Of a stretch of DNA of 64,000 bases, positions 11,213 to 22,902 are shown piece after piece; position 1 is the first letter of the stretch; the number at the start of each line of letters is the position of its first letter. This DNA is from Neopestalotiopsis rosae. Taxonomy: Eukaryota; Ascomycota; Sordariomycetes; Amphisphaeriales; Sporocadaceae. The translations under genes were made by a program, and so were the position numbers. The notes beneath the pieces were generated by a model. It did no database searches, had not been told where the DNA came from, and saw nothing but the letters and a program-made list of their open reading frames with translations. The stretch covers positions 1,426,001 to 1,490,000 of the forward strand of contig JALGAS010000002.1 of assembly GCA_023078685.1 (NCBI GenBank). The letters are read 5' to 3'.

Positions 11213-13137
11213 CTAGAACGTGCTAGTCGCTAGTCGGCTGGCAGCATTCCGAGCGTCAACCCTGTCCTCGTCGTCCTCCTCGGACAAGCCGCTCAGGCCT
11301 CTTCCAGCAGCAGTCGCCTTGTCTGCCTCAGCCGCCTCCTCCTCTGGCAGACCACCCATCAGGCTCCCCGAGACGCTTCTGTTCAGGTTTTCTGAGCGTC
11401 GGGGCACACCGCTCCACGCATCGCCCTTGGGGCCCTGGCTGGCGGATACATTGGTACGACGTGCCGGGGGGTGTGCTTCGCGTCCCAGTCTGCTCAAGCC
11501 ACCAGAAGCATCAATGGCTCTGATATCTGGTCGTACGCTCTCCAAGAGAGCCAGAGTTCGGCGCTCAGCGTCAATTTCCCGGATCACATATTCACGAATG
11601 CTCATGCGAAGGTCGGCCGCTGTACGGGCAAACCAGCGGCGGCGCTCCTGCACGAGGTTCTGCGACACGCGCTGAGTCTTTCTCATGAGCTCCAGCTCAT
11701 TATTGCGAGCATCATCCAGCGCTGTAATGGCCTCATCGACCTTGTCGCGACGAACGTTTGAAGAAGCCTTGAGGCGGTCAGCGGCATTGAGCCTGCTGCG
11801 TGTCGACTCTTGCGCTTGTAGAAACTCGCGTGTCAGGAGCTGACGGTTTGTCAAGGTCTCCTTGACAATGAAGGCGTCCTGCGAGTGGTACTGAAACGGA
11901 TCGCCAACGGTCGTGGCTTCGGCAGTAGCTTGAGCAGCGTGGCAGTCTCCAACCGTCTGCACGATCTTCCCAAGCTTGCGGTAGGCATTTGCCAGACCTG
12001 GGTGTGGCTCTTGAATGCTCATGGCGCCAAGCTTGACACCGAAATCTGATTCCGCCAGACCCAAACCTAATGATAATTAGTATTCGAATAGAACCAGAAA
12101 GGCATGTTGTGTGTCGTACCTCGACGTGCTTTAACAAGCTTGTCAACCTTGTGCCCAGCGTCCATGGAACCAAGGTAGAACAACTTGACTATAGGCCGAG
12201 CCTCGGAGAGTTCAGGGGTATCGTCCGGCGGAGGAGCAAATTGCTTCAGAACCTTTCTTCGCACTCCAGTCGCGGGTTGCTTCATCTTGTACATGGGGCT
12301 GTAGCCGAAATCGCTCTCCACAAAGAGGACCATCTCCTCGTCCCTCATAAGTGTTTCATTGCTGCAAACGTAGTTGAACCATCTCTGCATGAGCGCCTTC
12401 ACGCGCGTTTCGTCCTCGTCTGTGCCGGCTCCAGCCGAAGTGACCGCCGGAGGAACCGCAGGAACAAAAGCATCCGGGTTCGCTGATATTAAGTGGTCTG
12501 CGAGCTTGACGAATTCGGAGTGCATGCGGCGGACATCGCGGAACTGTGTTGTTCGGAATCTTGGGATATTTGTCTAGGAAGCGATTTGCAATCAGTGTCA
12601 TGACCTGCCGAGGCCTTGCGTTTTATGACTCACGTGAACATCAAACCTCAAGATCGGGTCTTTGCGACCAGTTCGCTCCAATCCCGTGATCTTTGCCTGA
12701 AGCTTATATTGCGGCTGGGTAGGTCGTCGCACTGGTTGCCCCTGGGGGTGTGATTGTCCCTCATGTTGACCCTGTTGCTGCTGTTGCTGTTGCGGCGCAT
12801 CTTGTTCTTGGGAAAAGCCTGGTTGCGCTTGCTGCTGCTGCTGTGGTTGCTGCGGCTGGTCCAAGGGGTCTCCGAATCCGGACTGTTGCGATGGTTCCGA
12901 TTCTTGCGACTCGCCAAAGCCAGAGTCAGCGGCAGCGCTGTCGCTCGGCCCCTTGAAGGGATCCTCTGAGGCTTCAGGCTGGGTTGAACCATTGTCTGTA
13001 GTCTGCGATCCATAGCCGTACCCCGAGTCGTTGGCGGCGGCGGAGCTGAAGGTTGTGTCGTTGCGCCGCGGCGTCACAGGAGGCGACGAACCCCACGGTG
13101 CCTGCTCGTCCTCAACTATTCCACGCGAATAATCCAT
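11213..13137 (-). CDS. VPS17: Vps17-like sorting nexin of the retromer complex (PX-BAR)
   Basis: Three exons, 13137-12634, 12573-12120 and 12066-11213, encode 603 residues; introns are 60 and 53 bp. Residues 1-140 are disordered and Gln-rich (polyQ near 85-125). A PX domain covers about 144-285 and is split by intron 1 at FDVH-TNIPRFR; its phosphoinositide-binding basic residues are poorly conserved, as is usual for Vps17. A helical BAR region covers about 330-540 (GLANAYRKLGKIVQT; DKVDEAITALDDA; RRRWFARTAADLRMSI). The tail is acidic and disordered. Vps17 pairs with Vps5 to coat endosomal tubules and return cargo such as Vps10 to the Golgi. The ATG at 13137 was chosen because upstream frame lacks another ATG. 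The gene is divergent from MEF2. Vps5 is the main alternative, but the long Gln-rich N-terminus and weak PX favour Vps17. Confidence 0.86.
12772..12860 (-). repeat. CAG/CAA tract encoding poly-glutamine in Vps17
   Basis: Two runs of CAG/CAA codons (about 12772-12793 and 12821-12860) encode QQQQQQQ-type segments in the disordered N-terminus of Vps17. Interrupted CAG/CAA repeats are prone to length variation between strains. Confidence 0.75.
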
Positions 13138-13907
13138 GATGTCCGATCGGAAATTATTGTCGGGACCTCGCGCGGGTTCGGGGTCAGTAGGTCTATAGGT
13201 GCGCTTTGGTAGGTTGATGTAGCTGTCCGAGAGCCAGACTATGACGTTGCGGCAGAAGAAGGGAGCTATTGACTTTTGGATGGTTTTGGGGCCAATTGAA
13301 GCTCCTAGGTCATCGCTGTACCAATCGTAGCACAAGGGAATTGCGATAACGAGCGTAGAACAGCTGTTTGTACTAATGCCGAATTAGAGATGCTCTTATG
13401 CAGAGATCGATCTATTCACAAAAGTGGTAAATTGAACAGCCACTCAGCATTTCACACAAGCGTCCTTGAGAATAAGACCTGGTGTTGCTGCCCCCGTCCC
13501 GTTTGGAGCTGCGAACCGGCCCAAACGGCTGTTGCCTCGCCTCCCAACCACACTGCCCGATGCCCACTGACGGGGGTCATCAGTCAGTGGCTCAGCTGCT
13601 TTCCCAGCGGATTTGGGCTGGGTAGCGGGACCAAGCTCAGGTGGGCTAGACTGGTACAAGCACTGATTTGACTGGTAGGCCTTGATTGTGGCCCGTGCTC
13701 ACTGGCAACTGTCAATGGATGTCGCTGTCTTGGGTCGACAACGGTGAAAAGCCAGGAAGGAATAAAGCTAACTAGTACGTAGATTCATCATCTTGGTCCA
13801 TGTCGGTCGTTCATTAAAGCGACCCCTAGCTATTTCTTTTCTTTTCTTGGTTGAATCATAGATTTTTTCTATGGCCTCTCATTTTGTATAATTTCCAATT
13901 TGCAAGC
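13138..13907. promoter_or_regulatory. Divergent promoter region between VPS17 and MEF2
   Basis: 770 bases between two outward-facing start codons. CCAAT-like sites occur at about 13293 and 13320. A pyrimidine-rich stretch at 13831-13850 just before MEF2 fits a fungal transcription start region. No additional gene is seen. Confidence 0.45.
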
Positions 13908-16527
13908 ATGAGCTTGACGGCGACGTTAGCCAGAGCGTCTCTTCGCAACTCAATTCTGTTGAAGAGATGCTCTCGTCCGACAACGAGGTGGAAACCTGAT
14001 CCATATGCCTTTAAGACTTTGGCCACAACAGCAAGACACGATGATGTTGCCAACACGATCAGGAACATTGGCATTATTGCCCATGTAGACGCTGTACGTA
14101 TATTCGAGTACGCAAACAGTCTGTAATGAAACATATCTCTGATTTGGCATTTAGGGCAAAACAACCACTACAGAAGCCATGCTCTACAACAGTGGCGCCA
14201 CAAGACATCTTGGAAGTAGGTCATGCTTTTATGAATTTGTGCATGGAGGAGAGCCAGAACCTAGCTATTGCCCAGTCTTCCACATTGTTCTTCGTTTACT
14301 GACAAGGTTTCTAGATGTCGACCATGGTGACACTGTGACAGATTTCCTCCCAATGGAGATGCAAAGAGGTATCACAATCCAATCGGCTGCAATCACATTC
14401 AGATGGCCTACACCAGAGAGGATGAAGCAAGACGAATCAGAGCACATTGTCAACCTGATAGACACTCCTGGGCATCAAGATTTTCGATTCGAGGTTGAAC
14501 GGTGCATTCCTGTCCTTGACGGTGCCGTCTGTATCATTGATGGTGTCGAGGGCGTAGAGGCACATACTGAACGGGTCTGGTCATCTGCACATGACTTCAA
14601 AGTACCACGGATTGTTCTAGTCAATAAGCTCGATCGTGATGGTGCATCATTCAAGAAGTCGGTGCAGGACATTGGCTTAAAGCTCGGCGGCATGCCCCTG
14701 GTGTGTCAAATACCTTGGTGGGAGAACGATACTGTCAAGGGCGTTGTCGATGTCATCACTCGATCAGTCGTCAGTTGGGCAGGAAACGGAAGAGATGACC
14801 CTTCTGCCTTGGCAAAACGAGTACCTCCATTTCAAAACGAAATTGAGCGTGCTCGAGATAATCTCATTGAGAGGTTGTGCGAGCACGATGATGAACTCAT
14901 GGAAGCGTGGACAGAAAAGGGCAAGGATCTTTCTGCAGACGAGATCAGAAAGAGCATTCGCCGCGTTATTCAAGATGGTGAAGCGAATATCATCCCGATT
15001 TTCGCTGGAGCTAGTCTGAAAAATATTGGCGTGGCGCCCCTTTTGGATTCTGTCAACCATTACCTACCAAGTCCTAGAGATCGGCCAGATCTTAATGTTC
15101 GTGTCGGAACAAGCACCATGCCTCTTTCACAAATCATCCATGACTCCAAAGACCAGAAAATACCAGCCAAGAAGAGGGCCCCGATTGAGGCAGTAGCGTC
15201 CGTGTTCAAGGTCGTCAACGATCCTCGACGCGGAATGCTCGTCTTTGTCCGGGTGTACCATGGAGAAATCAAGAGGAATGCTCACATGTGGAATTCGAAC
15301 TTGCAAGACTTTGAGAAACCGCTCAGTATTTCGCAGATCTCGGCCAAGAATCACATCGACATCCCTCATTTGTCTGCAGGTCAGATTGGCGCTTTGACTG
15401 GGCTGAAGAAAGCTCGTACTGGTGACACCTTGTTGGTCTACACAGGAAACAAGACTCCAACTGGCAACGTCGCACATGTCAAGATCCGACCTCCTGAGAT
15501 ACCTCCTGCGGTAGCATTCCTGGTTCTGGAACCGATGGGCCCCTCAGGCACCAAAGCGTTGGAGACAGCCTTAGACAACCTCTCTCGAGAGGATCCAAGC
15601 ATAAGATGGTCTCTGAACGAAAAGGCAGAGCAATACACAGTATCTGGCATGGGAAAATTGCACCTCGAAGTAATCAGAGATCGTTTGGAGAATCATTACA
15701 AGGTCGAAGCGCATTGGGGAGGCATCGAAGTTGAGTACAAAGAATGCGTCTCAGAGTCGACTGGCATGCACAAGGCAGTCTTTGACAAGGTCATCGCTGG
15801 CAAGGCTGGTAAGGCGGCCTGCAGTGTCGAGATACAGCCTTTGGAACGCCACGAGGTAGAAGCACTCGCACAATCTCACACTGAAAGAGACGGCAACATC
15901 ATCCAGGTCAACTTTTCAGGAGAGTTGCCGGTTGACACTGAGGAAATTCGGCCTCACCTGGTCAATGGTGCCATTGCGGCTCTAGCGAGAGGTCCTCGAA
16001 GAAACTCTCCCTTGAACCAATGTCTCGTCACCATCACCTTTGATGCCGAGACTGATTATTTTGGTACAACGCCGCCAGGCCATTTTGTTGGAGCTGCCAA
16101 TCAGGCTACCCGGACAGCACTGAAAGACGCTCACAAGCAAGGAAATGTTGCCATATTGGAGCCAGTCATGAAGGTGACTATTGCTCTCCCAGAGTCTGCG
16201 GCCGGCGCAATTCAGCATGATATACCCTCTTCTCGGGGCGGCCAGGTCCTAGAAGTACGGGATCTACAAAGTGCGAGCACACGCGATGAGGGCCAGATTG
16301 ATGTATCAGAAATCTACGCTCCGCCTGATCCGTACGAGTTTCAGACGACTTTGCGAGAGACACGCAAGGGAAGCTTGCGCATGCTCGAAATCGTCGCGCA
16401 GGTACCCCTTGCCGAAATGCTCGACTATGATGGCCATTTACGCAGCAAAACTGCTGGTCGGCACACGATGACGATGCATTTAGACACATTTCAGAAAGTC
16501 ACAGGTTCTCGGGAGAAGGCTCTGTGA
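13908..16527 (+). CDS. MEF2: Mitochondrial elongation factor G2 / ribosome-releasing factor (Mef2)
   Basis: Three exons, 13908-14093, 14155-14215 and 14315-16527, give 819 residues; introns are 61 and 99 bp. The first 45 residues are basic and hydroxylated with few acids, as in a mitochondrial targeting sequence. GTPase motifs are intact: P-loop AHVDAGKTTT at 58-67 (intron 1 falls between A and G), switch II DTPGH at 132-136, and NKLD at 186-189. The EF-G order then follows: domain II, domain III with FLVLEPMGPSG, domain IV and a C-terminal domain with LAEMLDYDGHLRSKTAG. The family GTPase works with the recycling factor to split mitochondrial ribosomes after termination rather than in elongation. 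Assignment to Mef2/EF-G2 rather than Mef1 rests on overall sequence recognition and should be confirmed by a tree. VPS17 lies divergently upstream. Confidence 0.92.
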
Positions 16528-17099
16528 TTAATTCTAACATCTTCAGTGGTTTTGTAGAAACATTGTACCATTATATCGTTGTGATTCTGACAGGGAGATT
16601 CACAACTATAGACTCATTCATCTAATCTCTTGCACCACGCGGGAACACAACATAATCCAGTGAGCAGAAGCTAGCACTGAGTTTAGAGATTGTATTATTA
16701 CGTGTAAAGGCCTTCTGGGCGTGAAGCAACAAACCTCAAGCAATAGAAATTACCGCTGCATTATAGACATCATTGAAATCATGTATACCCGTTATTTGAC
16801 ATATCATTGAATGAATGGCATCATATTGAATAAAACATGGTGAACATGCACTCGAGATAAAGTAGGATAAAATGGTATGCCTATAGCACCCAGACCCGCA
16901 ATGGACTCGATTATAACAGCGCTAGTTAGCACCTGCATGAGCTCCAACTACCTTAATTGCGACCCCAAACGACGTCAACACCAATAAATCCCCTGCAGCA
17001 CTAGATTCTCAACCGCATCTCGAACTTCACACCCATCACAAAACCCACCCACTTCTTCGGCGCAAACTTGGTCCTCGAGCAAACCCCGCGCCGCCCACC
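16528..17099. other. MEF2 3' flank and cyclin gene promoter
   Basis: 570 bases between two genes on the same strand. The first 350 bases are AT-rich, with AATAAA-like signals near 16829. The last 100 are CA-rich leader sequence ending in CCACC before the ATG, a good fungal initiation context. No other gene is seen. Confidence 0.45.
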
Positions 17100-18101
17100 A
17101 TGTCGCACATGGCCAATGCCCTAGCGACGGTCGAGCAGATCTACAAGTACAAATCCTCACTCTCGGCGCTGCCGCCAGACCTGCAAGACGCCGTCTTTTA
17201 CCAGGTGCAGCTCCTGACCCAGGCCGCCGGTCTGCTGCTCCGGCTGCCCCAGTCCGTGACGGCGCAGGCCAACGTCCTCCTGGCCCGTGCGCTCGTCACT
17301 TCAGCCGCCACCGCCAGCGACTCGGCATCCTCGTCATCGCTCCTCTTGTCACAGCACGAACCCAGCAATCTGTCGGCGGCCGCCCTCTTCCTCACGGCCA
17401 AGCTGGGCGCGCACCCGGCGCCGCCGCGCGACCTCTGCAACGTCTACGCCTACCTGAAGTCGCCGAGCTCGCCTCTATTCAGATCCGATAACGACGGTCA
17501 ACAAGCACCAGATCAATTAGACCCGTCATCCTACTACCTCTCCGAGACGGCCTACTCGCACAGCCACGACCGGATCCTCGCCGCCGAGTCGCGCATCCTC
17601 GCCCTCCTGTCGTTCGACACGCACGTGGCGCTGCCGCACCCGCTGGCCGTGACCTACCTCCAGGCCCTCGACTTCCTCTCGCTCCCGCGCGCCGCCGTCG
17701 CCCGCCGCGTCGTCGAGCACCTCAACACGGCCCTGCTCAGCCCCCAGTGCCTGTACCTGACACACCAGCCCCATCAGCTCGCCGTCGCCGCCATCTACAA
17801 CGCCGCCAAGGACCTCGGCGCCAAGATGCCCGAGTGCGCCTGGTGGGAGGTCTTTGATGTCGATCGCGAGGACCTGGGCTTCCTGGTGGTGGGTATGCGC
17901 AGTCTCGAAGGGTGGGTGCGCAAGCAACAGTCAGAGGATGCCGGCAATTTTGATTCGACTCGCTTAATCACAAAAAGCACAATCATCAGTCAAATGAGGA
18001 AACGAGGGCTCGCAAATAACGGATCAGCCGGCAAGGAACTAGACGAAGAAGACGCCATGATGCAGAGTATGGACGAAATGGCTGCGAGAATAGATGCTTA
18101 A
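17100..18101 (+). CDS. Cyclin-L-like cyclin-box protein
   Basis: A single uninterrupted exon of 333 codons. Two cyclin folds can be traced: one about residues 40-150 (LLLRLPQSVTAQANVLLARAL; LSAAALFLTAKLGAHPAPPRDL) and one about 175-275 (ILAAESRILALLSFDTHV; LPHPLAVTYLQALDF; HQLAVAAIYNAAKDLG). The order and spacing resemble cyclin L, which pairs with a CDK to phosphorylate the transcription and splicing machinery, though the Arg/Ser-rich tail of animal cyclin L is absent. The ATG at 17100 follows CCACC. The first 850 bases are strikingly GC-rich with G/C at most third positions, unlike MEF2 just upstream. A Ser-rich loop at about 75-85 and an insertion at about 125-140 are atypical. Cyclin K/T or Pch1-type membership is the main alternative. 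Confidence 0.8.
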   Translation: MSHMANALATVEQIYKYKSSLSALPPDLQDAVFYQVQLLTQAAGLLLRLPQSVTAQANVLLARALVTSAATASDSASSSSLLLSQHEPSNLSAAALFLTAKLGAHPAPPRDLCNVYAYLKSPSSPLFRSDNDGQQAPDQLDPSSYYLSETAYSHSHDRILAAESRILALLSFDTHVALPHPLAVTYLQALDFLSLPRAAVARRVVEHLNTALLSPQCLYLTHQPHQLAVAAIYNAAKDLGAKMPECAWWEVFDVDREDLGFLVVGMRSLEGWVRKQQSEDAGNFDSTRLITKSTIISQMRKRGLANNGSAGKELDEEDAMMQSMDEMAARIDA

Positions 18102-18423
18102 ACTGTCAAGCTCAACATGCCCCTTCCATATAACGAGGCCGTCGATCAAGTATTGACCTAAGGATGCACGAATTGACAAAGCAATAAACAGTATCTCGTG
18201 TGAGTAGAACAGTCGTAATGGCTGCCTCCGATCCTCCATAATCCTTATGGAGGCATGACTGTCGGGCACAGTTGTTCGTCCATCTCTCTGAGAGATCAGA
18301 GCCTTTTTGCCAACTCGTAAGTTCTTAAGTGCATTAAACATGATGGTGTGTCCCTCAACCTAAATACATGAGTCCAAATACATCAGCGGAAGTGCAAATC
18401 CTCCTACTAAGCATAATCGAAAT
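18102..18423. other. Short convergent 3' flank
   Basis: 322 bases between the converging stops of the cyclin gene and the coiled-coil gene. AT-rich; nothing further seen. Confidence 0.5.
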
Positions 18424-20080
18424 CTATGCGGTTGCCTCGAGAAGCTGCTCAAGCGTTCTCAACATATCAATCTACGTGATTGTTAGCCAAATCCTGTAAT
18501 ATCCTCAAGTATGGACATGTGCCTCATCATGGCTGCCCCTTTGCTTTCAAGAGCATGGTCGAAATGAAGTTTGACGTACCAGGTGGACCAAACGATGCTC
18601 TTGAAACTCGACCAGAGCACGATCCAGGGTTTGGACTTCTATCTGGTCCTTGAAATGACGAGACAGAATCATATCCCTTCGATGCTTATTGTATGCGTCT
18701 CGAATCGCTTGATTGGCACGGCGGTGAATGTCGAGTTTCTTGCAATCCAAGCGCACGGGTAGCCACTCGAACTTTTGCTTCGCCTTCTCCAATAACACGC
18801 GGCGCTTGTTATCCTTGACAATTTGGCATATGGCGATCGATTGATCCAGAACTCGCAAGAGAATGAGCGGTGTCATGAACTTGGTATCATGTAAGAGAGT
18901 CCGTAATCCCGCCAATTGCAAGACGACTATCTTCTTGATCTGTTGCAGAGCCATCGCTCTATCGAGAATGGTATAGTCCAGCTCGGGTGCGCGGAAATCG
19001 TCTTCGTAGGATATTCATGTTAACTTTGGATTTACCATTTCCATTAGGTTCGTTATACTTACAGAGCCCTGCTACATTGACAATACTGTCATTCCAGCGG
19101 GTTCCTGGACAGGCCGACTTCAACCAATTGTCTGCCGCCTCTTTGGCTACTTGGTGGACTGTATCCGCCACAAGGCCAAGTGTTTCGGGCTCGATTCCAC
19201 GCAGTCGTTTCTCGGGATAGTCTCGATACAAGTCTTCCAGAGACCTATCTTCATCTAATATGGAGTTGACAGCAGCCTTCGGCTTTGCTTCCGTCCATAC
19301 TGTTCGTCGTAGTACAGGAAGTGGCACCGATGGCATGCCAAAAGTGATAAGAGGTCTTTGAGCTTCCTTGTTGTTGTGTAATTCGGCCCGATTGAGCGGG
19401 AACGAGCCACTGATTACTGGAGTCTTGGATGTCTGCTCTTCTCTCTTGATGAGTGGGCTGAGGCCTCGTGGAACATTTCGGACGGTTGTTGAGTTGAGAC
19501 CAATCCGCTCGATTGTTCGAAGGGCTGCAGCGTCAAACGCAAGTGGCTCTTGCTTGAGTTTATGCGGCCGAATGATGCTAGAATGTACACTTGGTTGGAT
19601 CATTTCCGGTCGACCTTGAATCTGCGCAGGAGGATTATCTTCGGTCAGATCAATGTGGCGAGCTGTAGCTGTGGACCTTTCAACATAGTCGCGCAACCGA
19701 TATCCGGCATCGGGATGCACATATCGGCCAGGTCGTCCTGTTGCTTCAATATTGGCGCTTCGCACTCTTGCCCATGCTTGTTCGAGGTTCCGTTGAGATG
19801 ATTTCAGTGCTGCCAGGAGGTGCCTGTGCTTCTCGTTCATTGCCGCGTCATCGGTATTCCTCCGACTTTGGAGAAGTACTTGCAATTTGGCTTGGAAGCC
19901 GTTACGAACTCCGCTTGCCCTATCATATACGCACCGCGCTTTGTGGAGGGCAAGGAGTCGTTTTTTCTGTTCTCCCTGCAATTTTCCTCTCTGCAATTGT
20001 TCTCCCGGTAATTGTTCTTCCTGCAATTGCCTCAACTTACGCTCAAGACGAGCCTTGCGCGCCCTATTGGACCTGCCCAT
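18424..20080 (-). CDS. Unrecognised coiled-coil protein, three exons
   Basis: Exons 20080-19063, 19001-18580 and 18471-18424 join to 495 residues. Intron 1 (61 bp, GTAAGT to CGAAG) restores the frame as NVAGL-Y-DFRAPELDY; intron 2 (108 bp) has a good GCTAAC branch and CGTAG acceptor and adds a 15-residue end, IDMLRTLEQLLEATA. The N-terminus (about 1-110) is strongly basic and helical (MGRSNRARKARLERKLRQLQ) with short imperfect EQLxGE-type repeats at about 20-38, consistent with a coiled coil. The middle (about 130-270) is Pro/Ser-rich and disordered. The C-terminal 180 residues are helical and basic. No known family was recognised. The two intron joins that keep the frame across stops are good evidence that the gene is real. 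A nuclear role would be a guess from charge alone. Confidence 0.72.
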
Positions 20081-20676
20081 ATTCTGCGGGGATATAGAGA
20101 TTCACTTGCTGCTAGCCTTGAAATATCGGTCTGGAAGTGGTTTCTGAAGCTGCTCTCGGAGGATCTGTACGGAACAGATTGGAAGTTTTGGCGAAGTATG
20201 TTTTGAGGCGCAAGAGCGGAAGGGTTCTTTGACCAGAAGGCGTTTGTTGTGGTTTGTGGAGGGGGGCAGTCAATCACTAAGTAGCTTGTCCAGAAAAGAG
20301 CAAATAAGACTGGAAGTAATGGGATAAACTCAAACTCATATGTTTTGTTTGATTATTACCATTGCCGCGCCATTAGTCCATCTGCATAATTGCAGTCGCG
20401 ACCATGCTGGGTCCTTCCTGAAACTATGGCAATCCACGAATATCAGCGCAGCTTCCAGGCAGGTACGAACTCGCTCTAGACCCTTTTGCACAGATATACA
20501 TATGCCACATCGAACAAAATACGAGCTTTTGTTGTCACTTGAGGCGATGTTTCCCTTGGGTCCTGGCTTGAAAGAAACGTTGAGTTGATGGGAAGATCTT
20601 GTTAAATCCGCTATAAAACTATTTTCAAGTATGCCTCATAGTTCAAAAAGGCCTTTCAAGTTTGGCACAGCTCGAA
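20081..20676. other. Promoter of the coiled-coil gene and 3' flank of the phosphate permease gene
   Basis: 596 bases between two minus-strand genes. The part next to 20080 should be the coiled-coil gene promoter. Short ORFs continue into it but have no features. Nothing further seen. Confidence 0.45.
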
Positions 20677-22902
20677 TCATCGAAGCAAATTACCAACGTC
20701 TTGCAACCCAATATTTTCGACTGACGTGGGATTGCCGCCCCGGTCTATTCGGCCCCAACCAGCAACCCAACCCGGGAAGACGCCGCCGTACCCTCGTTGT
20801 TCTTCGCTCTCCTGCGGCGCGCTGTTGGGCCGAACGATGCCCGTCGTTGAGCTGGTGCTCTCAAAGTCGTAGTGGGTGTCTTCGCTACTGCCCCTCTTTC
20901 GCCTCAGCCTTCTCGCTGCTCTCATCTCTTGCGCTTGCTGCGCTGCAATCTCGGGCGATGTCATGATGCCAACCCTCTGATTCTTGCCCCAATTTTTTGT
21001 TCGTGAGTAGAAGAACCCAGCTGGTTGCCCGCCCGAGAATGGATTCCACCATCTCTTTTTCACAGCAACAATACTGCCGTTGCGCCCAGAATTATATGAG
21101 GTGGGCGCTTCACCGGCAAGTTCCTCGAGAGTCTTGCCCTTGGTCTCGGGAATCAACAAGGATACAAAGGTCCCACACAACATAAAGAGGGCGAATATTT
21201 GCATCAACCGGTTGAGCCAGGGCGAGCAGGCGCTGCCTGAACAATTTGCTGGCGAATCTTTGTTGAGAAGAGGAATGGACACGACTTGGGCAATGATGGC
21301 CCCGATCTTACCCATCGCCGCCGACAGGCCGTGACCCGAGGATCGATACCGTGTCGGATAGCACTCGCCTGGTACGATGAATGTTGTGGTGTTGGGGCCC
21401 CAGTTGAAGCAGAATTGTGCAACTACATACAGGGCAAGCATTCCGCCTTGGTTTAGATGATCATAATAAAAGCCGAGAACGCAGAATATTATCGTGAGAA
21501 ACACAAAGCCAATAATCTGAAGTGGCTTGCGTCCCAGTGTATCGATTGTGAATATCGCTGTCCAGTACCCCGGGAGTGAACCGGCAACGGTGAGTATTAT
21601 CATACCAACAGCATTGTTGTATAACTGTTCGTAGAGTGTGCCTCCATTGGCGTAACCTATGGCGTGAAGGACGATCGAGTTGTTCAAGCCAAGGCCATAA
21701 AATGCGAGATCCTAAAACCGAATAAGTACGATACATCTATTATATGATGGGGGATCAGCAACGAACCAAAAAGAACCAAGACAAGGTGGTGCCAATCAGT
21801 ACTTTGGCATTTTCCCACTGGCTGAAATATGCAAAGAAATCGGACCAGGACGCGGACGGTATATTCAGCGCGGGCGATGCCACCTTTTTCATTCTCGCCC
21901 GCTTGACCTCGTCAACCTCGCCTTCAGACTTGCTGGCCACATATGCTTTGATGTCTGCATCTGCTTGCTCGACGTCCCTCGCTACTTCAAAAGTGTACCG
22001 CGGCGTTTCGGGAATGGTGATTCGGTAGTAGAGCGCAAAGCACGCGGGTACTGCACCGACGCCGACAATGATCCTCCATGCTCGATCTGCTGCGATTTGG
22101 CAGGCGTAGTTGCACGACGCTGCGTTTGGCGCCGCGAGGTATGCATCCTTGAAAGCGACGGTGACAATCAATGCCACAATGGCGGCGAGAAGCTGACCCA
22201 GTCCCTGCATACTGAAAACCGCCGCCATCATGGCTCCTCGCCACCGCGTTGGGGCAAACTCGGATGTGATGACAGAACTCAGGGGGTAGTCACCTCCAAT
22301 GCCAATGCTACAACCATTTGTCAGCCAGAACCAAAACGTCATATCGTATGATTACCATACCCCATGATAACTCTCCAAAATGTCATTGACCCTGTGAACG
22401 TCACGGCTTGACTTGGTGCCACGAGGCATGAGGCCAGAGTCGCAACCACGATGATGCCGAGCTCGACTCCGTACATCCGCCGGCGACCATAAACGTCTGC
22501 TAGCCAACCAAAGAGTAACTGACCGACTACTATCCCAGCGCTCGTTGATGCCTTCAATGTTGTGCTGACTGGCGTGGGCAGCGACCCATAGTTGCCTCCG
22601 TACCCATTCTTTGCATCCTCTGGCGACCCTTGCCAAAACACAACACCAAGCAAAGTGGTGATGAGATTAATGGCAAATATATCGTATGAGTCGAGAAAGA
22701 ACCCGATCCCGGCGACCGCGATGGCTCGGACGTGATACAAGCCGAAAGGAATCTTGTCAATCTCGGAGAGGGCCAGCCGCCTGCGCAGATTCGGATCCTT
22801 GATGTGGCTAAAGTCGTTGAAGAAGTTGTGGAATGCCCGATTGCCGCCATAGGTCCGGACGTGCGCAACGGGCATCGCCGGCTCCGGGAGCATGTCGTCC
22901 AT
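20677..22902 (-). CDS. PHO84: Pho84-type inorganic phosphate:H+ symporter (MFS)
   Basis: Three exons, 22902-22361, 22307-21767 and 21711-20677, encode 705 residues; introns are 53 and 55 bp. The first donor, GTATGG, rebuilds the signature IMGIGIGGDYPLSSV at about 178-192; the second donor is the unusual GTTCGT. Twelve membrane helices are expected in the plasma membrane, importing phosphate with protons. Other family marks: GWLADVYGRRRMYG (loop 2-3), LSWFFLDLAFYGLGLNNS, and the terminal IPETKGKTLEELAGE. Most Pho84 proteins end shortly after that last motif near residue 580-600. This one continues for well over 100 residues, with a basic patch (RRLRRKRGSS) and a Ser/Thr-rich and Gly-rich tail. 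Glycerophosphoinositol permeases are close relatives, but the GGDYPLS motif and neighbours favour phosphate. Phosphate-starvation control is expected from the family; no strong PHO-type site is seen near the start. Confidence 0.9.
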
